From: Oxalobacteraceae bacterium AB_14
Lineage (GTDB): Bacteria > Pseudomonadota > Gammaproteobacteria > Burkholderiales > Burkholderiaceae_D
DNA length: 64,000 nucleotides
Assembly: GCA_000381565.1 (NCBI GenBank)
Contig: KB906724.1
Coordinates: 304,045-368,044, forward strand
Direction: 5' to 3'
Part shown: positions 8,257-18,409 of the stretch, piece after piece
Layout of the letters: the number at the start of each line of letters is the position of its first letter
Position numbering within the stretch: position 1 is the stretch's first letter
Made by a program: the position numbers and the translations under genes
The notes under the pieces: model-generated
The model's database searches: none
What the model was told of the DNA's origin: nothing
What the model saw: only the letters and a program-made list of their open reading frames with translations

Positions 8257-8578
8257 TTGGGAAGTCTGGATCATCATCGGCGTGCTGGCGCTGGCCACCG
8301 CCGCCACCCGCAGCTCGTTCTGGCTGATCGGCCAGCACATCACCATCCCCAAGCGGGTGCAGGAAATGCTGCGCTATGCGCCGGCCTGCGCGCTGGCGGC
8401 CATCGTCGCGCCCGACCTGATCATGGTCAACAGCCAGCCGCTGCTCGATTTGAGCAATCTCAAACTGGTATCAGGCATCGTCGCCACGATCTTTTATTTG
8501 CTGCGACGCAATATGTTGCAGACAATTGTGTTCGGGATGGCCTTTTACACGGCTTTGCGGCTGATCCATGTATTTTAA
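8249..8578 (+). CDS. azlD: AzlD-type branched-chain amino acid exporter, small subunit
   Basis: This 109-residue protein with about four membrane segments fits the AzlD/YgaH family. It shows the early [12 protein letters not shown] segment and a [18 protein letters not shown] block typical of the family. It overlaps azlC by 8 bases. The pair most likely functions as a leucine/valine/isoleucine efflux complex; no Lrp-type regulator is adjacent. Confidence 0.88.
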   Translation: MADWEVWIIIGVLALATAATRSSFWLIGQHITIPKRVQEMLRYAPACALAAIVAPDLIMVNSQPLLDLSNLKLVSGIVATIFYLLRRNMLQTIVFGMAFYTALRLIHVF

Positions 8579-8606
8579 TTACCAATAAATCACGCCATCC
8601 TTGCGG

Positions 8607-8612
8607 TAAAAT
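8607..8612 (+). promoter_or_regulatory. Candidate -10 element for pgk
   Basis: TAAAAT within CGGTAAAATAGCGC, identical to the string before azlC, lies 34 bases ahead of the pgk ATG. The -35 region is poor. Confidence 0.35.
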
Positions 8613-8646
8613 AGCGCTCTTTCTTCAACTCGACCTTTGGGTAACC

Positions 8647-9864
8647 ATGTCCGCTGTTTTGAACTTCCTCCGTCTGCAAGATCTCATCGCCCAGAACGCG
8701 CTGCAAGGCAAGCGCGTCTTCATCCGCGCCGACTTGAACGTGCCGCAGGATGATAGCGGCAATATCACCGAAGATACGCGCATCCGCGCGTCCGTACCGG
8801 CCATCAAGGCTGCCGCGGCCGCCGGCGCCAAGGTCCTGGTCACGTCCCACCTGGGCCGTCCGACCGAAGGCGAGTTCAAGCCGGAAGACAGCCTGGCGCC
8901 GGTTGCCGCGCGCCTGGCCGAACTGCTGGGCCAGCCGGTCGAGCTGAAACAGAACTGGGTCGACGGCGCCGGCCTGGAATCGCTGCAAGCGGGCCAAGTG
9001 GTATTGCTGGAAAACGTGCGCGTCAACCGGGGCGAAAAGAAGAACAGCGACGAACTGGCGCAGAAGATGGCCGCTTTGTGCGACATCTACGTCAACGACG
9101 CTTTCGGCACCGCGCACCGCGCGGAAGCCTCGACGCACGGCATCGCCAAGTTCGCGCCGGTCGCCTGCGCCGGCCCGCTGCTGGCCGCCGAACTGGACGC
9201 GCTGGGCAAGGCGCTGGGCGCCCCGGCCCGTCCGCTGCTGGCCATCGTGGCCGGTTCCAAGGTCTCGTCCAAGCTGTCGATCCTGAAGGCGCTGGCCGAC
9301 AAGGTCGACAACCTGATCGTCGGCGGCGGCATCGCCAACACCTTCATGAAGGCCGTCGGCCTGAACATCGGCAAGTCGCTGGTGGAAAACGAGCTGGTCG
9401 AAGAAGCCAAGGCCATCATCGAGATCATGGCCCAGCGCGGCGCGCAGGTGCCGATCCCGGTCGACGTCGTCTGCGCCAAGGAATTCTCGCCGAGCGCCGT
9501 CGCCACCATCAAGGATGTGGCTGACGTGGCCGACGACGACATGATCCTCGACATCGGCCCGAAAACCGCCGCCATCCTGGCCGCGCAGATCGGCGCCGCC
9601 GGCACCATCGTCTGGAACGGCCCGGTCGGCGTGTTCGAGTTCGACCAGTTCGGCGAGGGCACCAAGACGCTGGCGCTGGCCATCGCCAACTCCAAGGCGT
9701 TCTCGATCGCCGGCGGCGGCGACACGCTGGCGGCCATCGCCAAATACCACATCACCGAGCAGATCGGCTACATCTCGACCGGCGGCGGCGCTTTCCTGGA
9801 GTTCCTGGAAGGTAAGACCCTGCCCGCGGTGGAGATTTTGACGCAGCGTGCTGCGGCGCAGTAA
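8647..9864 (+). CDS. pgk: Phosphoglycerate kinase
   Basis: Pgk interconverts 1,3-bisphosphoglycerate plus ADP and 3-phosphoglycerate plus ATP in the cytoplasm. The 405-residue protein has the N-terminal RADLNVP substrate motif, the HLGRPT block, the KVSSKLSIL segment and the C-terminal nucleotide motif WNGPVGVFE followed by GGGDT. The length is normal. The reading frame stays open far upstream into azlD, but the ATG at 8647 matches the family start. It heads the glycolytic block pgk-pyk-fba, though the roughly 190-base gap before pyk allows separate promoters. Confidence 0.97.
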   Translation: MSAVLNFLRLQDLIAQNALQGKRVFIRADLNVPQDDSGNITEDTRIRASVPAIKAAAAAGAKVLVTSHLGRPTEGEFKPEDSLAPVAARLAELLGQPVELKQNWVDGAGLESLQAGQVVLLENVRVNRGEKKNSDELAQKMAALCDIYVNDAFGTAHRAEASTHGIAKFAPVACAGPLLAAELDALGKALGAPARPLLAIVAGSKVSSKLSILKALADKVDNLIVGGGIANTFMKAVGLNIGKSLVENELVEEAKAIIEIMAQRGAQVPIPVDVVCAKEFSPSAVATIKDVADVADDDMILDIGPKTAAILAAQIGAAGTIVWNGPVGVFEFDQFGEGTKTLALAIANSKAFSIAGGGDTLAAIAKYHITEQIGYISTGGGAFLEFLEGKTLPAVEILTQRAAAQ

Positions 9865-9942
9865 ATATAGTAGGTATAAAAGCACGGTCGTGCGGTGTAG
9901 CAAATTAACAGTAAAATCCAGTTAATGCCTGATTGAGGTCTG

Positions 9943-9967
9943 AAATTTGTAGCTTTGCTACAAATTT
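9943..9967 (+). promoter_or_regulatory. AT-rich perfect hairpin in the pgk-pyk spacer
   Basis: Perfect 11-base inverted repeats (AAATTTGTAGC and its complement) flank a TTT loop, about 80 bases after pgk and about 90 before pyk. There is no strong GC stem or U-tract, so it is a weak terminator candidate. It could instead be a regulator site or an mRNA element of the pyk leader. Confidence 0.45.
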
Positions 9968-10058
9968 TAGGCCCGAGCAACACAAAACAGCGCAGCTTTT
10001 CCGGGTCTCCGCCGCACTTGCGGAGACTGTTCGCATGACCCAACGCTCAAGGAATACT

Positions 10059-11510
10059 ATGTCCCGTGGTACCAAAATTGTTGCAACGATCGGCCCAGCC
10101 TCCACAGACTTCAATGTCCTGGTCAAAATGATACGTGCGGGCGTTGATGTCGTGCGCCTGAACTTTTCGCATGGCAAGGCCCAGGACCATATCGACCGCG
10201 CGCGCCTGGTGCGCGAAGCGGCGGCCGAATGCGGCCGCGAAGTGGCGATCATGGCCGACATGCAGGGCCCTAAAATCCGCGTCGGCAAGTTTGAAAATGG
10301 TAAGATTGACCTGGTGAACGGCGATAAATTCATCCTGGACGCAAAATGGGGTGAAAACGGCGAGCTGGGCAACCAGGATCGCGTCGGCCTGGACTACAAG
10401 GCGCTGCCGCAGGATTTGCGCGCCGACGACAGGCTGTTGCTGAACGACGGCCTGATCGTGCTGGTGGTCGACAAGATCGTCGGCCATGAGATTTACACCA
10501 CCGTGAAAATCGGTGGCGAGCTGTCCAACAACAAGGGCATCAACCGCCAGGGCGGCGGCCTGACCGCGCCGGCGCTGACCGCCAAGGACATGGAAGACAT
10601 CAAGACGGCGATGAGTTTCCAGTGCGATTACCTGGCGATCTCGTTCCCGAAAAGCGCGACCGACATGGAAATGGCGCGCCAGCTGGCCAATATCGCCGGC
10701 GAGCCGTTCGGCCACAAGCCGCTGATGATCGCCAAGATCGAGCGCGCCGAAGCGATCCCTGTGCTGCAGGAGATCCTCGACGCTTCCGACGGCATCATGG
10801 TGGCGCGCGGCGACTTGGCGGTGGAAGTGGGCAACGCGGCGGTGCCGGCGCTGCAAAAGCGCATGATACGCATGGCGCGCGAGTCGAACAAGCTGGCGAT
10901 CACCGCGACCCAGATGATGGAGTCGATGATCTTCAACGCCGTGCCGACCCGCGCCGAAGTATCGGACGTGGCCAACGCGGTGCTGGATGGCACGGATGCG
11001 GTGATGACCTCGGCGGAAACCGCCTCGGGCCGCTATCCGATTGAAACGGTGGAAATGATGGCCGCCATTTGCGTGGAGGCCGAGCAGTCCGAGTACAACA
11101 AGCTCGACGCCGACTTCCTCAATGCGACCTTCACCCGGATCGACCAGTCGATCGCCTATGCCGCGCTGTTCACCGCGCACCATCTGGCGGTGAAGGCCAT
11201 CGTGGCGCTGACCGAGTCCGGCTCGACCGCGTTGTGGATGAGCCGCCACAACATCGATACGCCGATCTTCGCGCTGACGCCGAGCGTGACGACCCAGCGC
11301 AAGGTGGCGCTGTACCGCAACGTGAAGGCCTACAATCTGCTGCAGAAGGCCGGCAGCGCGGAAGTGTTGAAACAGGCCGAGGATCTGCTGGTCGAGAACG
11401 GCATCGCCAAGAAGGGTGACATGATCGTCGTCACCTGGGGCGAGCCGATGGGCCAGGTCGGCGGCACCAATGCGCTGAAGATCGTCAAGGTTGGAGAATT
11501 TACTAAATAA
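10059..11510 (+). CDS. pyk: Pyruvate kinase
   Basis: Pyruvate kinase makes pyruvate and ATP from phosphoenolpyruvate and ADP. The 483-residue protein starts MSRGTKIVATIGPAS and contains the catalytic KIERAEAI segment (lysine of the active site), the MVARGDLAVE metal-binding block and the C-terminal regulatory domain. The ATG at 10059 follows AAGGAAT at a suitable distance; an upstream in-frame ATG at 9933 gives a non-family N-terminus. Its place between pgk and fba is a conserved betaproteobacterial arrangement. Confidence 0.97.
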   Translation: MSRGTKIVATIGPASTDFNVLVKMIRAGVDVVRLNFSHGKAQDHIDRARLVREAAAECGREVAIMADMQGPKIRVGKFENGKIDLVNGDKFILDAKWGENGELGNQDRVGLDYKALPQDLRADDRLLLNDGLIVLVVDKIVGHEIYTTVKIGGELSNNKGINRQGGGLTAPALTAKDMEDIKTAMSFQCDYLAISFPKSATDMEMARQLANIAGEPFGHKPLMIAKIERAEAIPVLQEILDASDGIMVARGDLAVEVGNAAVPALQKRMIRMARESNKLAITATQMMESMIFNAVPTRAEVSDVANAVLDGTDAVMTSAETASGRYPIETVEMMAAICVEAEQSEYNKLDADFLNATFTRIDQSIAYAALFTAHHLAVKAIVALTESGSTALWMSRHNIDTPIFALTPSVTTQRKVALYRNVKAYNLLQKAGSAEVLKQAEDLLVENGIAKKGDMIVVTWGEPMGQVGGTNALKIVKVGEFTK

Positions 11511-11535
11511 TCCGATAGCTTAGTACGCATAGATA

Positions 11536-11614
11536 CGTCATTCCCGCGCAAGCGGGAATCCATGCCGAGTTGACTTGATCCTCAGTATGGATCCCCGCCT
11601 GCGCGAGGATGACG
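11536..11614. repeat. Short inverted-repeat element, copy 1 (MITE-like or dRS3-like)
   Basis: The left end is CGTCATTCCCGCGCAAGCGG, itself a hairpin, continuing GAATCCAT. The right end is an imperfect inverted copy, ATGGATCCCCGCCTGCGCGAGGATGACG. A second element with the same ends lies at 27608-27724. The ATTCCC-N-GGGAAT core resembles the dRS3 repeats known from Neisseria. It lies in the 156-base pyk-fba spacer, so it forms part of the fba leader. Confidence 0.8.
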
Positions 11615-11666
11615 GCACATGGTGCACGGCTTCGGCAACGGTTTTTTTATTGTTTGGAGTATTACC

Positions 11667-12731
11667 ATGTCCCTCGTATCCATGCGTCAACTGCTGGACC
11701 ACGCCGCTGAAAACGGCTATGGCATCCCTGCATTCAACGTCAACAATCTGGAGCAAGTGCAGGCCATCATGGCCGCGGCCGACGCCCTGAACGCCCCGGT
11801 CATCATGCAAGCGTCGGCCGGCGCCCGCAAATATGCAGGCGAAGCCTTCCTGCGCCACCTGATCGACGCCGCCGTCGAAGCCTACCCGCACATCCCGGTC
11901 GTCATGCACCAGGACCACGGCCAGTCGCCGGCGGTCTGCATGGCCGCGATCCGCTCCGGCTTCACCTCGGTGATGATGGACGGCTCGCTGGAAGCGGACG
12001 GCAAGTCGGTCGCCTCCTACGACTACAACGTCGAAGTGTCGCGCGAAGTGGTCAAGTTCTCGCACGCCATCGGCGTCACGGTGGAAGCCGAACTGGGCGT
12101 GCTCGGTTCGCTGGAAACCATGAAGGGCGACAAGGAAGACGGCCACGGCGCCGACGGCACCATGACCCGCGAACAGCTGCTGACCGACGTGGCCCAGGCC
12201 GCCGACTTCGTGCAGCGCACCCAGTGCGACGCGCTGGCCATTGCGATTGGTACTTCCCACGGCGCCTACAAGTTCACCCGCAAGCCGACCGGCGACATCC
12301 TGGCCATCGACCGCATCAAGGAAATCCACGCCCGCATCCCCAACACCCACCTGGTGATGCACGGTTCGTCGTCGGTGCCGCAGGAACTGCTGGCCATCAT
12401 CCGCGAATTCGGCGGCGACATGAAGGAAACCTACGGCGTGCCGGTCGAAGAGATCCAGGAAGGCATCCGTCACGGCGTGCGCAAGATCAACATCGACACC
12501 GACATCCGCCTGGCCATGACCGCCGCCGTGCGTCAATACCTGTTCCAGAACCCGTCGAAGTTCGACCCGCGCGACTTCCTCAAGCCGGCCCGCGCCGCCG
12601 CCGAGCTGGTCGTGCGCGCGCGCTTCCAGGCCTTCGGCTGCGAAGGCCAGGCGTCGAAGATCAAGGTCATCCCGATGGAAAAAATGGCCGAGCGCTACAA
12701 GGCCGGCGAGCTGTCGCAGATTGTGAAGTAA
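11667..12731 (+). CDS. fba: Class II fructose-1,6-bisphosphate aldolase
   Basis: This zinc-dependent aldolase cleaves fructose 1,6-bisphosphate to glyceraldehyde 3-phosphate and dihydroxyacetone phosphate. The 354-residue protein has [10 protein letters not shown] (metal ligand region), VEAELGVLG and the [11 protein letters not shown] segment of class II enzymes of the Calvin-type subgroup. The ATG at 11667 has TTGGAGT 9 bases upstream. The inverted-repeat element at 11536-11614 lies in its 5' leader. Confidence 0.96.
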   Translation: MSLVSMRQLLDHAAENGYGIPAFNVNNLEQVQAIMAAADALNAPVIMQASAGARKYAGEAFLRHLIDAAVEAYPHIPVVMHQDHGQSPAVCMAAIRSGFTSVMMDGSLEADGKSVASYDYNVEVSREVVKFSHAIGVTVEAELGVLGSLETMKGDKEDGHGADGTMTREQLLTDVAQAADFVQRTQCDALAIAIGTSHGAYKFTRKPTGDILAIDRIKEIHARIPNTHLVMHGSSSVPQELLAIIREFGGDMKETYGVPVEEIQEGIRHGVRKINIDTDIRLAMTAAVRQYLFQNPSKFDPRDFLKPARAAAELVVRARFQAFGCEGQASKIKVIPMEKMAERYKAGELSQIVK

Positions 12732-12747
12732 AATTCTGTTTTGGAAC

Positions 12748-12813
12748 GGACTGATTCTCCCGGGAATCGGTCCAACTCTCTTGACCGGCTAGCAAGGTTT
12801 TCCCTGCGCCGGT
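12748..12813 (+). terminator. Hairpins in the fba-purC spacer, possible terminator
   Basis: Two stems are seen. GGACTGATTC pairs with GAATCGGTCC at 12748-12773, with one G-T wobble. ACCGGC at 12784 pairs with GCCGGT at 12808 and is followed by TTTCGCTTTT. The second has the better T-tract but a short stem, so termination after fba is plausible, not proven. Confidence 0.4.
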
Positions 12814-12852
12814 TTTCGCTTTTCTATACCGCTAGTCTATCCACCTCCCGCT

Positions 12853-13746
12853 ATGAACAGCCTTTACCAGACCTCCATCCACTCCCTGCCACTGCTCGGC
12901 CACGGCAAAGTCCGCGACAACTACGCAGTCGGCGACGACAAGATCCTGATCGTCACCACCGACCGCCTGTCGGCCTTCGACGTCGTCATGAACGAGCCTA
13001 TCCCCGGCAAGGGCATGGTCCTGAACCAGATGAGCGATTTCTGGTTCGAGAAACTCGGCCACATCGTGCCGAACCACCTGACCGGCGTGGCGCCGGAATC
13101 GGTGGTCGCCGCCGACGAAGTGGAGCAGGTCAAGGGCCGCGCGGTGGTCGCCAAGCGCCTCAAGCCGATCATGGTCGAGGCGGTGGTGCGCGGCTACATC
13201 ATCGGTTCCGGCTGGAAGGACTACCAGGACACCGGCAGCATCTGCGGCATCAAGCTGCCGGCCGGCCTGCAACAGGCCGAGAAACTGCCTGAGCCGCTGT
13301 TCACCCCGGCCGCCAAGGCCGAGCTGGGCGAGCACGACGAGAACATCAGCTTCGCCGACATGGAAAGCCGCATCGGCGCCGAACTGGCCGCCAAGATGCG
13401 CGACGTCAGCATCGCCCTGTACCAGGCCGCCGCCGACTACGCCGCCACGCGCGGCATCATCATCGCCGACACCAAGTTCGAATTCGGCCTGGACGACAAC
13501 GGCGTCATGCACCTGATGGACGAAGTGCTGACCGCCGACTCCTCGCGCTTCTGGCCTGCCGATTCCTACCAGCCGGGCATGTCGCCGCCGTCGTTCGACA
13601 AGCAGTTCGTGCGCGACTACCTGGAAACCCTGAGCTGGGGCAAGACCGCGCCGGCGCCGGCCCTGCCCGCCGACGTCATCGACAAGACCCAGGCCAAGTA
13701 CTTCGAAGCCATCGAGCGCCTGACCGGCCAGAAGCTGAAGGCATAA
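12853..13746 (+). CDS. purC: Phosphoribosylaminoimidazole-succinocarboxamide synthase (SAICAR synthetase)
   Basis: PurC joins CAIR and aspartate using ATP in the eighth step of purine synthesis. The 297-residue protein shows the family motifs [16 protein letters not shown] and [11 protein letters not shown], then [10 protein letters not shown]. Its length, near 300 residues, is that of the longer bacterial/yeast-type enzymes. purE follows one base after the stop, so purC, purE, purK and sua5 form a tightly packed operon. No purine riboswitch or PurR palindrome was recognised upstream. Confidence 0.97.
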   Translation: MNSLYQTSIHSLPLLGHGKVRDNYAVGDDKILIVTTDRLSAFDVVMNEPIPGKGMVLNQMSDFWFEKLGHIVPNHLTGVAPESVVAADEVEQVKGRAVVAKRLKPIMVEAVVRGYIIGSGWKDYQDTGSICGIKLPAGLQQAEKLPEPLFTPAAKAELGEHDENISFADMESRIGAELAAKMRDVSIALYQAAADYAATRGIIIADTKFEFGLDDNGVMHLMDEVLTADSSRFWPADSYQPGMSPPSFDKQFVRDYLETLSWGKTAPAPALPADVIDKTQAKYFEAIERLTGQKLKA

Positions 13747-13747
13747 T

Positions 13748-14245
13748 ATGGACCAGAACAAGCCACTGGTCGGCGTCATCATGGGTTCGTCGTCGGACTG
13801 GGACGTGATGCAGAACGCGGTCGCCATCCTCAAGCAGTTCGGCGTGCCGTTTGAAGCGCAAGTCATTTCCGCCCACCGCATGCCGGACGAGATGTACGCC
13901 TACGCCAAGAGCGCCCGCGCGCGCGGCCTGCGCGCCATCATCGCCGGCGCCGGCGGCGCCGCCCACCTGCCTGGCATGGTGGCCGCGATGACCATCGTGC
14001 CGGTGCTGGGCGTGCCGGTGCCGTCCAAGTATCTGCGCGGCGAGGATTCGCTGCTGTCCATCGTGCAGATGCCCAAGGGCGTGCCGGTGGCCACCTTCGC
14101 CATCGGCGAGGCCGGCGCCGCCAACGCCGCGCTGACGGCGGTCGCCATGATCGCCGCCAACGACGAGGCGCTGGCCGACCAGCTGGAAGCCTTCCGCATC
14201 ACGCAAACCGAAGCCGCCAAGGCCATGACATTACCGCTTGAATAA
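13748..14245 (+). CDS. purE: N5-carboxyaminoimidazole ribonucleotide mutase
   Basis: Class I PurE converts N5-CAIR, the PurK product, to CAIR. The 165-residue protein carries GSSSDW near the N-terminus, the SAHRMPD catalytic loop (His and Arg) and [12 protein letters not shown]. It starts one base after purC and its stop overlaps the purK start by one base, so the three are translationally coupled and provide consecutive steps. Confidence 0.97.
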   Translation: MDQNKPLVGVIMGSSSDWDVMQNAVAILKQFGVPFEAQVISAHRMPDEMYAYAKSARARGLRAIIAGAGGAAHLPGMVAAMTIVPVLGVPVPSKYLRGEDSLLSIVQMPKGVPVATFAIGEAGAANAALTAVAMIAANDEALADQLEAFRITQTEAAKAMTLPLE

Positions 14246-15459
14246 TGAGTAAATTGTTTACACCGCAGTTGCCACCCCTGCTGCCTGCCGCCAATCCGCC
14301 AGCCTGGCTGGGTGTGATGGGCGGCGGCCAGCTGGGCCGCATGTTCGCCCAGGCCGCGCAAAGCATGGGCTACCAGGTGGCCGTGCTGGAACCGGCGGCC
14401 GATTGTCCCGCCGGGCAGGTCGCCCAGCGCCTGGTCGAAGCCGCCTATGAAGACATCGCCGGCCTCGACGCGCTGGCCGCGCAATGCCTGGCCGTCACCA
14501 CCGAATTCGAGAACGTGCCGGCCGACAGCCTGTCGCGCCTGGCGCAGCAAGTGTTCGTCGCGCCGAACGCGCACGGCGTGTCGGTGGCGCAGGACCGCAT
14601 CGCCGAGAAACGCTTCTTCGTCGATTGCGCGTCCAAGTCGGGCGTGATGCCGGCGCCGCACAAGGTGATCGCCTCGCATGCAGACATCGCCGCCATCGGC
14701 GACGAGCTGCTGCCGGGCATCCTGAAGACCGTGCGCATGGGCTACGACGGCAAGGGCCAGGTGCGCGTGCGCAGCCGCGAGGACGTGCGCGCCGCCTTCG
14801 ACAGCATGGACGGCGTCACCTGCCTGCTGGAGAAGATGCTGCCGCTGGCCTACGAGGTCTCGGTGCTGACCGCCCGTGGCGCCGACGGCGAGTCGGTGGT
14901 CTATCCGATCGCCGAGAACGTCCACCGCGACGGCATCCTGTTCACCACCACCGTGCCGGGCCCGAACGTGTCCGACGCCAGCGCGCAAATCGCGCAGCAG
15001 GCGGCGCAAGCCATCGTTGCCGAGCTGGGCTATGTCGGCGTGCTGTGCATCGAATTCTTCGTGCTCACCGACGGCAGCCTGGTGGTCAACGAGATGGCGC
15101 CGCGTCCGCACAACAGCGGCCACTACACGATCGACGCCTGCGTCACCAGCCAGTTCGCGCAGCAGGTGCGGGCGATGGCGCGGCTGCCGCTGGGCGATGT
15201 GCGCCAGCATTCGCCGGCCGTGATGCTCAATATCCTCGGCGACGTCTGGTTCACCGACGACACGGATGCCACGCGCGAACCGGCCTGGGACCAGGTGCTG
15301 GCGCTGCCGGGCGCCTGCCTGCACCTGTACGGCAAGGACGATCCGCGCCGCGCCCGCAAGATGGGTCACCTGACCTTCATCGCGCCGACCCTGGCGCAAG
15401 CGCAGCAGCAGCTCGATGCCGCCTGCGCCATCCTGGCGATTGACAAGGCGGCACCGTGA
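14245..15459 (+). CDS. purK: N5-carboxyaminoimidazole ribonucleotide synthase
   Basis: PurK is the ATP-grasp enzyme that carboxylates AIR with bicarbonate to N5-CAIR. The 404-residue protein has the N-terminal MGGGQLGRM motif, the ATP-grasp core [12 protein letters not shown] and the metal-binding CIEFFV...[14 protein letters not shown] region. It overlaps purE by one base and sua5 by four bases (GTGA). The N-terminus is about 20 residues longer than in E. coli PurK, with a proline-rich lead. Confidence 0.97.
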   Translation: MSKLFTPQLPPLLPAANPPAWLGVMGGGQLGRMFAQAAQSMGYQVAVLEPAADCPAGQVAQRLVEAAYEDIAGLDALAAQCLAVTTEFENVPADSLSRLAQQVFVAPNAHGVSVAQDRIAEKRFFVDCASKSGVMPAPHKVIASHADIAAIGDELLPGILKTVRMGYDGKGQVRVRSREDVRAAFDSMDGVTCLLEKMLPLAYEVSVLTARGADGESVVYPIAENVHRDGILFTTTVPGPNVSDASAQIAQQAAQAIVAELGYVGVLCIEFFVLTDGSLVVNEMAPRPHNSGHYTIDACVTSQFAQQVRAMARLPLGDVRQHSPAVMLNILGDVWFTDDTDATREPAWDQVLALPGACLHLYGKDDPRRARKMGHLTFIAPTLAQAQQQLDAACAILAIDKAAP

Positions 15460-16532
15460 AGCAGCAGGCGGCAACGGTAGCCGACCACGCCGCCATCGCG
15501 GCGGCGGCGGCGATCCTGGAGCAGGGCGGCCTGGTCGCCTTCCCCACCGAGACCGTCTACGGCCTGGGCGCCGACGCCGAGAACCCGGCGGCGGTGGCCC
15601 GCATCTACCAGGCCAAGGGCCGTCCCAACGACCATCCGGTGATCGTGCACGTCGCCCCCGGCGCCGCGCTCGACTACTGGGTCACCGACATCCCGCCCGA
15701 AGCCCGCCAGCTGGCCGACGCCTTCTGGCCGGGACCGTTGACCCTGATCCTGAAGCGCGCCAGCCACATTCCCGACGCCGTCTCCGGCGGCCAGGACACG
15801 GTCGGCATCCGCTGTCCGTCGCATCCGGTGGCGATCGCCTTGCTGAGCGCCTTCAAGGGCGGCAAGGGCGGCGTGGCCGCGCCGTCGGCCAACAAGTTCG
15901 GCAACGTCAGCCCGACCACCGCGCAGCATGTGCGCGACGAGTTCGGCCTGGACGCGCACGACGACGGCGCCACCGACGGCGAAGGCTGCAGCGGCGCGCT
16001 GCTGGGCACCGTGCTCGAAGGCGGCGCCAGCCAGGTCGGCATCGAATCGACCATCGTCGACCTGTCGCGCCTGGCCACGCACGGCCCGGTGCTGCTGCGT
16101 CCCGGCCACATCAGCGCGCAGCAGATCGCCGACGTCATCGGCGCGCTGCCGGCCGCGCCGGACCAGGCCGCTCCGCGCGCCTCCGGCACGCTGGAATCGC
16201 ACTACGCGCCGCGCACCCCGGTCGGCATGCTGGCGCAAGCCGAGCTGACGGCCGCGCTGGCGCAGTTGCAGGCGCGCGGCGTCAAGCTGGCGCTGATCAG
16301 CCACGCCTTGCCGGCGCTGCCGCAGCTGCGGTCGCAATCGATGCTGCCGGCCGATCCGGCCGGCTACGCCTACGGCCTGTACGCCGCGCTGCGCGACATG
16401 GACCAGACCGGCTCCGACCTGATCCTGGTGGAGGCGCCGCCGCAGGGCGCGCAATGGCTGGGCGTCAACGACCGCCTGCGCCGCTCGGTGTTCGGCTCGG
16501 CCGGTATCATCGCGTCATTGTTGAAAAATTGA
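15456..16532 (+). CDS. L-threonylcarbamoyladenylate synthase, Sua5 type
   Basis: The enzyme makes threonylcarbamoyl-AMP from threonine, bicarbonate and ATP for the t6A37 modification of ANN-decoding tRNAs. The 358-residue protein has the YrdC domain ([13 protein letters not shown], then KGRPNDHP and the SANKFG segment) plus the extra C-terminal Sua5 domain (from about residue 240), so it is the long form. GTG start at 15456 overlaps purK by four bases. The window also encodes TcdA, which converts t6A to its cyclic form ct6A, giving a second step of the same tRNA modification. Confidence 0.93.
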   Translation: MKQQAATVADHAAIAAAAAILEQGGLVAFPTETVYGLGADAENPAAVARIYQAKGRPNDHPVIVHVAPGAALDYWVTDIPPEARQLADAFWPGPLTLILKRASHIPDAVSGGQDTVGIRCPSHPVAIALLSAFKGGKGGVAAPSANKFGNVSPTTAQHVRDEFGLDAHDDGATDGEGCSGALLGTVLEGGASQVGIESTIVDLSRLATHGPVLLRPGHISAQQIADVIGALPAAPDQAAPRASGTLESHYAPRTPVGMLAQAELTAALAQLQARGVKLALISHALPALPQLRSQSMLPADPAGYAYGLYAALRDMDQTGSDLILVEAPPQGAQWLGVNDRLRRSVFGSAGIIASLLKN

Positions 16533-16674
16533 GCTGTGTGGCCATCGCAACAGGGTGGTGCGATGGGATTGCATATCTGCTAAGATAAAGTGTTGCCGGC
16601 CGAAAAAAAACCGGCGACCTTGACCTATCAGCAGAGGCCGCTCTTGCGCCCTGCACCTTGCGCGAGGATGCATC

Positions 16675-18216
16675 ATGTTAAAGGCCGCCCGTTTTTCCCT
16701 GATTTCCCTCGCCGTCCTGCTGGTCTGTTGTGGTGGCGGCGGCGGTTCGCCCGGCGACCGCACCGGCGGCAATGTGGTGACCCAGCCGCCGCTCCAGCTG
16801 CGTGGCGTGCCCATCGGCGGCGCCACGCTGGTGCCGGCCGCCATCGGCGGCGGCGCCATGGCCAGCACCGTCGATCCGGCCGTCATGAAGAAGCTGGTGG
16901 ACGCCTCCGTCACCCTCGGCAGCTCCATGACCGGCACGCCGACCTGCGCCATCACCACCTACACCCTCAAGTACCACACCGTCGATTCGGTGGCGGCCGA
17001 CACCGACGCCAGCACCGCCATCATCGTGCCGTCCGGCAGCAACGCGGCTTGCCAGGGCGCCCGTCCGGTGATGCTGTACGCGCACGGCACCTCGCCGCGC
17101 AAGACTACCGACATGGCCAACCTGTCCGGCAGCGAGGCGCTGCTGGTGGCGGCGGTGTTCGCGACCCAGGGCTACATCGTGGTGGCGCCGAACTACGCCG
17201 GCTATGCGGGCTCGTCGCTGGCCTACCACGCCTACCTGGACGCCGACCAGCAATCGAACGACATGGTCGACGCCTTGCGCGCCGCCCGCAGCGTGTTCGG
17301 CAGCATCAGCGCCACCTCCTCCAGTCGGCTGATGGTGAGCGGTTACTCTCAGGGCGGTTTCGTGGCGCTGGCCACCCAGCGCGCGATGCAGCTCAAGTAT
17401 TCCAGCGAATTCACGGTGACGGCGGCGGCGCCGATGTCCGGCCCGTATGCGCTGCTGCAGTTCGGCGACGGCATCTACGGCGGCGCGCCGACCATGGGTT
17501 CCAGCGGCTTCCTGCCGATGCTGATCAACGCCGGCCAGCGCGCCGGCGCCGCCATCTACAACAGCCTGGACGACATTTACGAAGCCAGGTACGCCAGCGG
17601 CATCGATACACTGCTGCCGGGCACGCAGGGCCTGGGTGACCTGGTCGCGGCCGGCAAGCTGCCGAACGACGTGCTGTTCGCCCAGGATTCGCTGCCGCAG
17701 GCGCCGGGCTACGCGTCCTTCTTCGGCGCCGACCACTTGATGAAGACCAGCTACCGCAACGGCTACCTGGCCGACCTCAAGGCCAACCCCTGCAACGCCA
17801 GCCGGGACGCGCCGCTGGCCTGCTCGCCGGCCCAGCCGCTGCGCAAGTGGTTGCTGAGGAACGACCTGCGCACCTACACGCCGAGCGTGCCGCTGTTCCT
17901 GTGCGGCGGCAAGCAAGACCCGGTGGTGCCGTTCGCCAACACCGATACCACCAGCGACTACTTCAGCGCCCGCGGCATGTCCGCCAGCCTGCTGACGGTG
18001 CTGGACGTGGACGACTCGGCGCTGCTGGTCCCGTATCGCGCCACGCGCGCCGAATTCGCCACCGCCAAGCAGGTGCTGCGCCTTTCCGCGCTGGCCAGCA
18101 CGGGCTTGCCGGCGGCGGCCGACAAGGCCGTCAACGACGCCTATCACGCCGGCCTGGTGGCGCCATTCTGTCTGCGCGAAGCAAGAAACTTCTTTGATTC
18201 CGCACCAGGAAGGTGA
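16675..18216 (+). CDS. Putative lipoprotein alpha/beta hydrolase
   Basis: The 513-residue protein has a hydrophobic leader ending in VLLVCC followed by a run of glycines, the usual look of a betaproteobacterial lipoprotein, although the -1 residue of the lipobox is not ideal. The mature part is an alpha/beta hydrolase with YAHGTSP (oxyanion strand), the nucleophile elbow G-Y-S-Q-G-G and an acid in CGGKQDPVVP. This layout resembles secreted lipases or esterases. It follows sua5 after 142 bases with its own likely promoter. The substrate is unknown. Confidence 0.8.
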   Translation: MLKAARFSLISLAVLLVCCGGGGGSPGDRTGGNVVTQPPLQLRGVPIGGATLVPAAIGGGAMASTVDPAVMKKLVDASVTLGSSMTGTPTCAITTYTLKYHTVDSVAADTDASTAIIVPSGSNAACQGARPVMLYAHGTSPRKTTDMANLSGSEALLVAAVFATQGYIVVAPNYAGYAGSSLAYHAYLDADQQSNDMVDALRAARSVFGSISATSSSRLMVSGYSQGGFVALATQRAMQLKYSSEFTVTAAAPMSGPYALLQFGDGIYGGAPTMGSSGFLPMLINAGQRAGAAIYNSLDDIYEARYASGIDTLLPGTQGLGDLVAAGKLPNDVLFAQDSLPQAPGYASFFGADHLMKTSYRNGYLADLKANPCNASRDAPLACSPAQPLRKWLLRNDLRTYTPSVPLFLCGGKQDPVVPFANTDTTSDYFSARGMSASLLTVLDVDDSALLVPYRATRAEFATAKQVLRLSALASTGLPAAADKAVNDAYHAGLVAPFCLREARNFFDSAPGR

Positions 18217-18409
18217 AATCGATTTGCGCTAAGTTGTCTCTATGAAAATACGGCCGAGCAAGCGTTCTTTTTAGCCACAAACGCTGGGCATTTGTCCGGG
18301 TTTTTATGTGCTCCCCTATACATTCGCGGTTAAGGCTGGCATATTAGTTGGGTTGCGAATAGCACGGCCGTTCGTATCACACTATAAAAGAATTTTTCTA
18401 GGAGACAAC

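Noticed and set aside
16595..16615. GCCGG / CCGGC pair around an A run as a terminator after sua5
   Set aside because: A five-base stem with a long loop and no T-tract is too weak.
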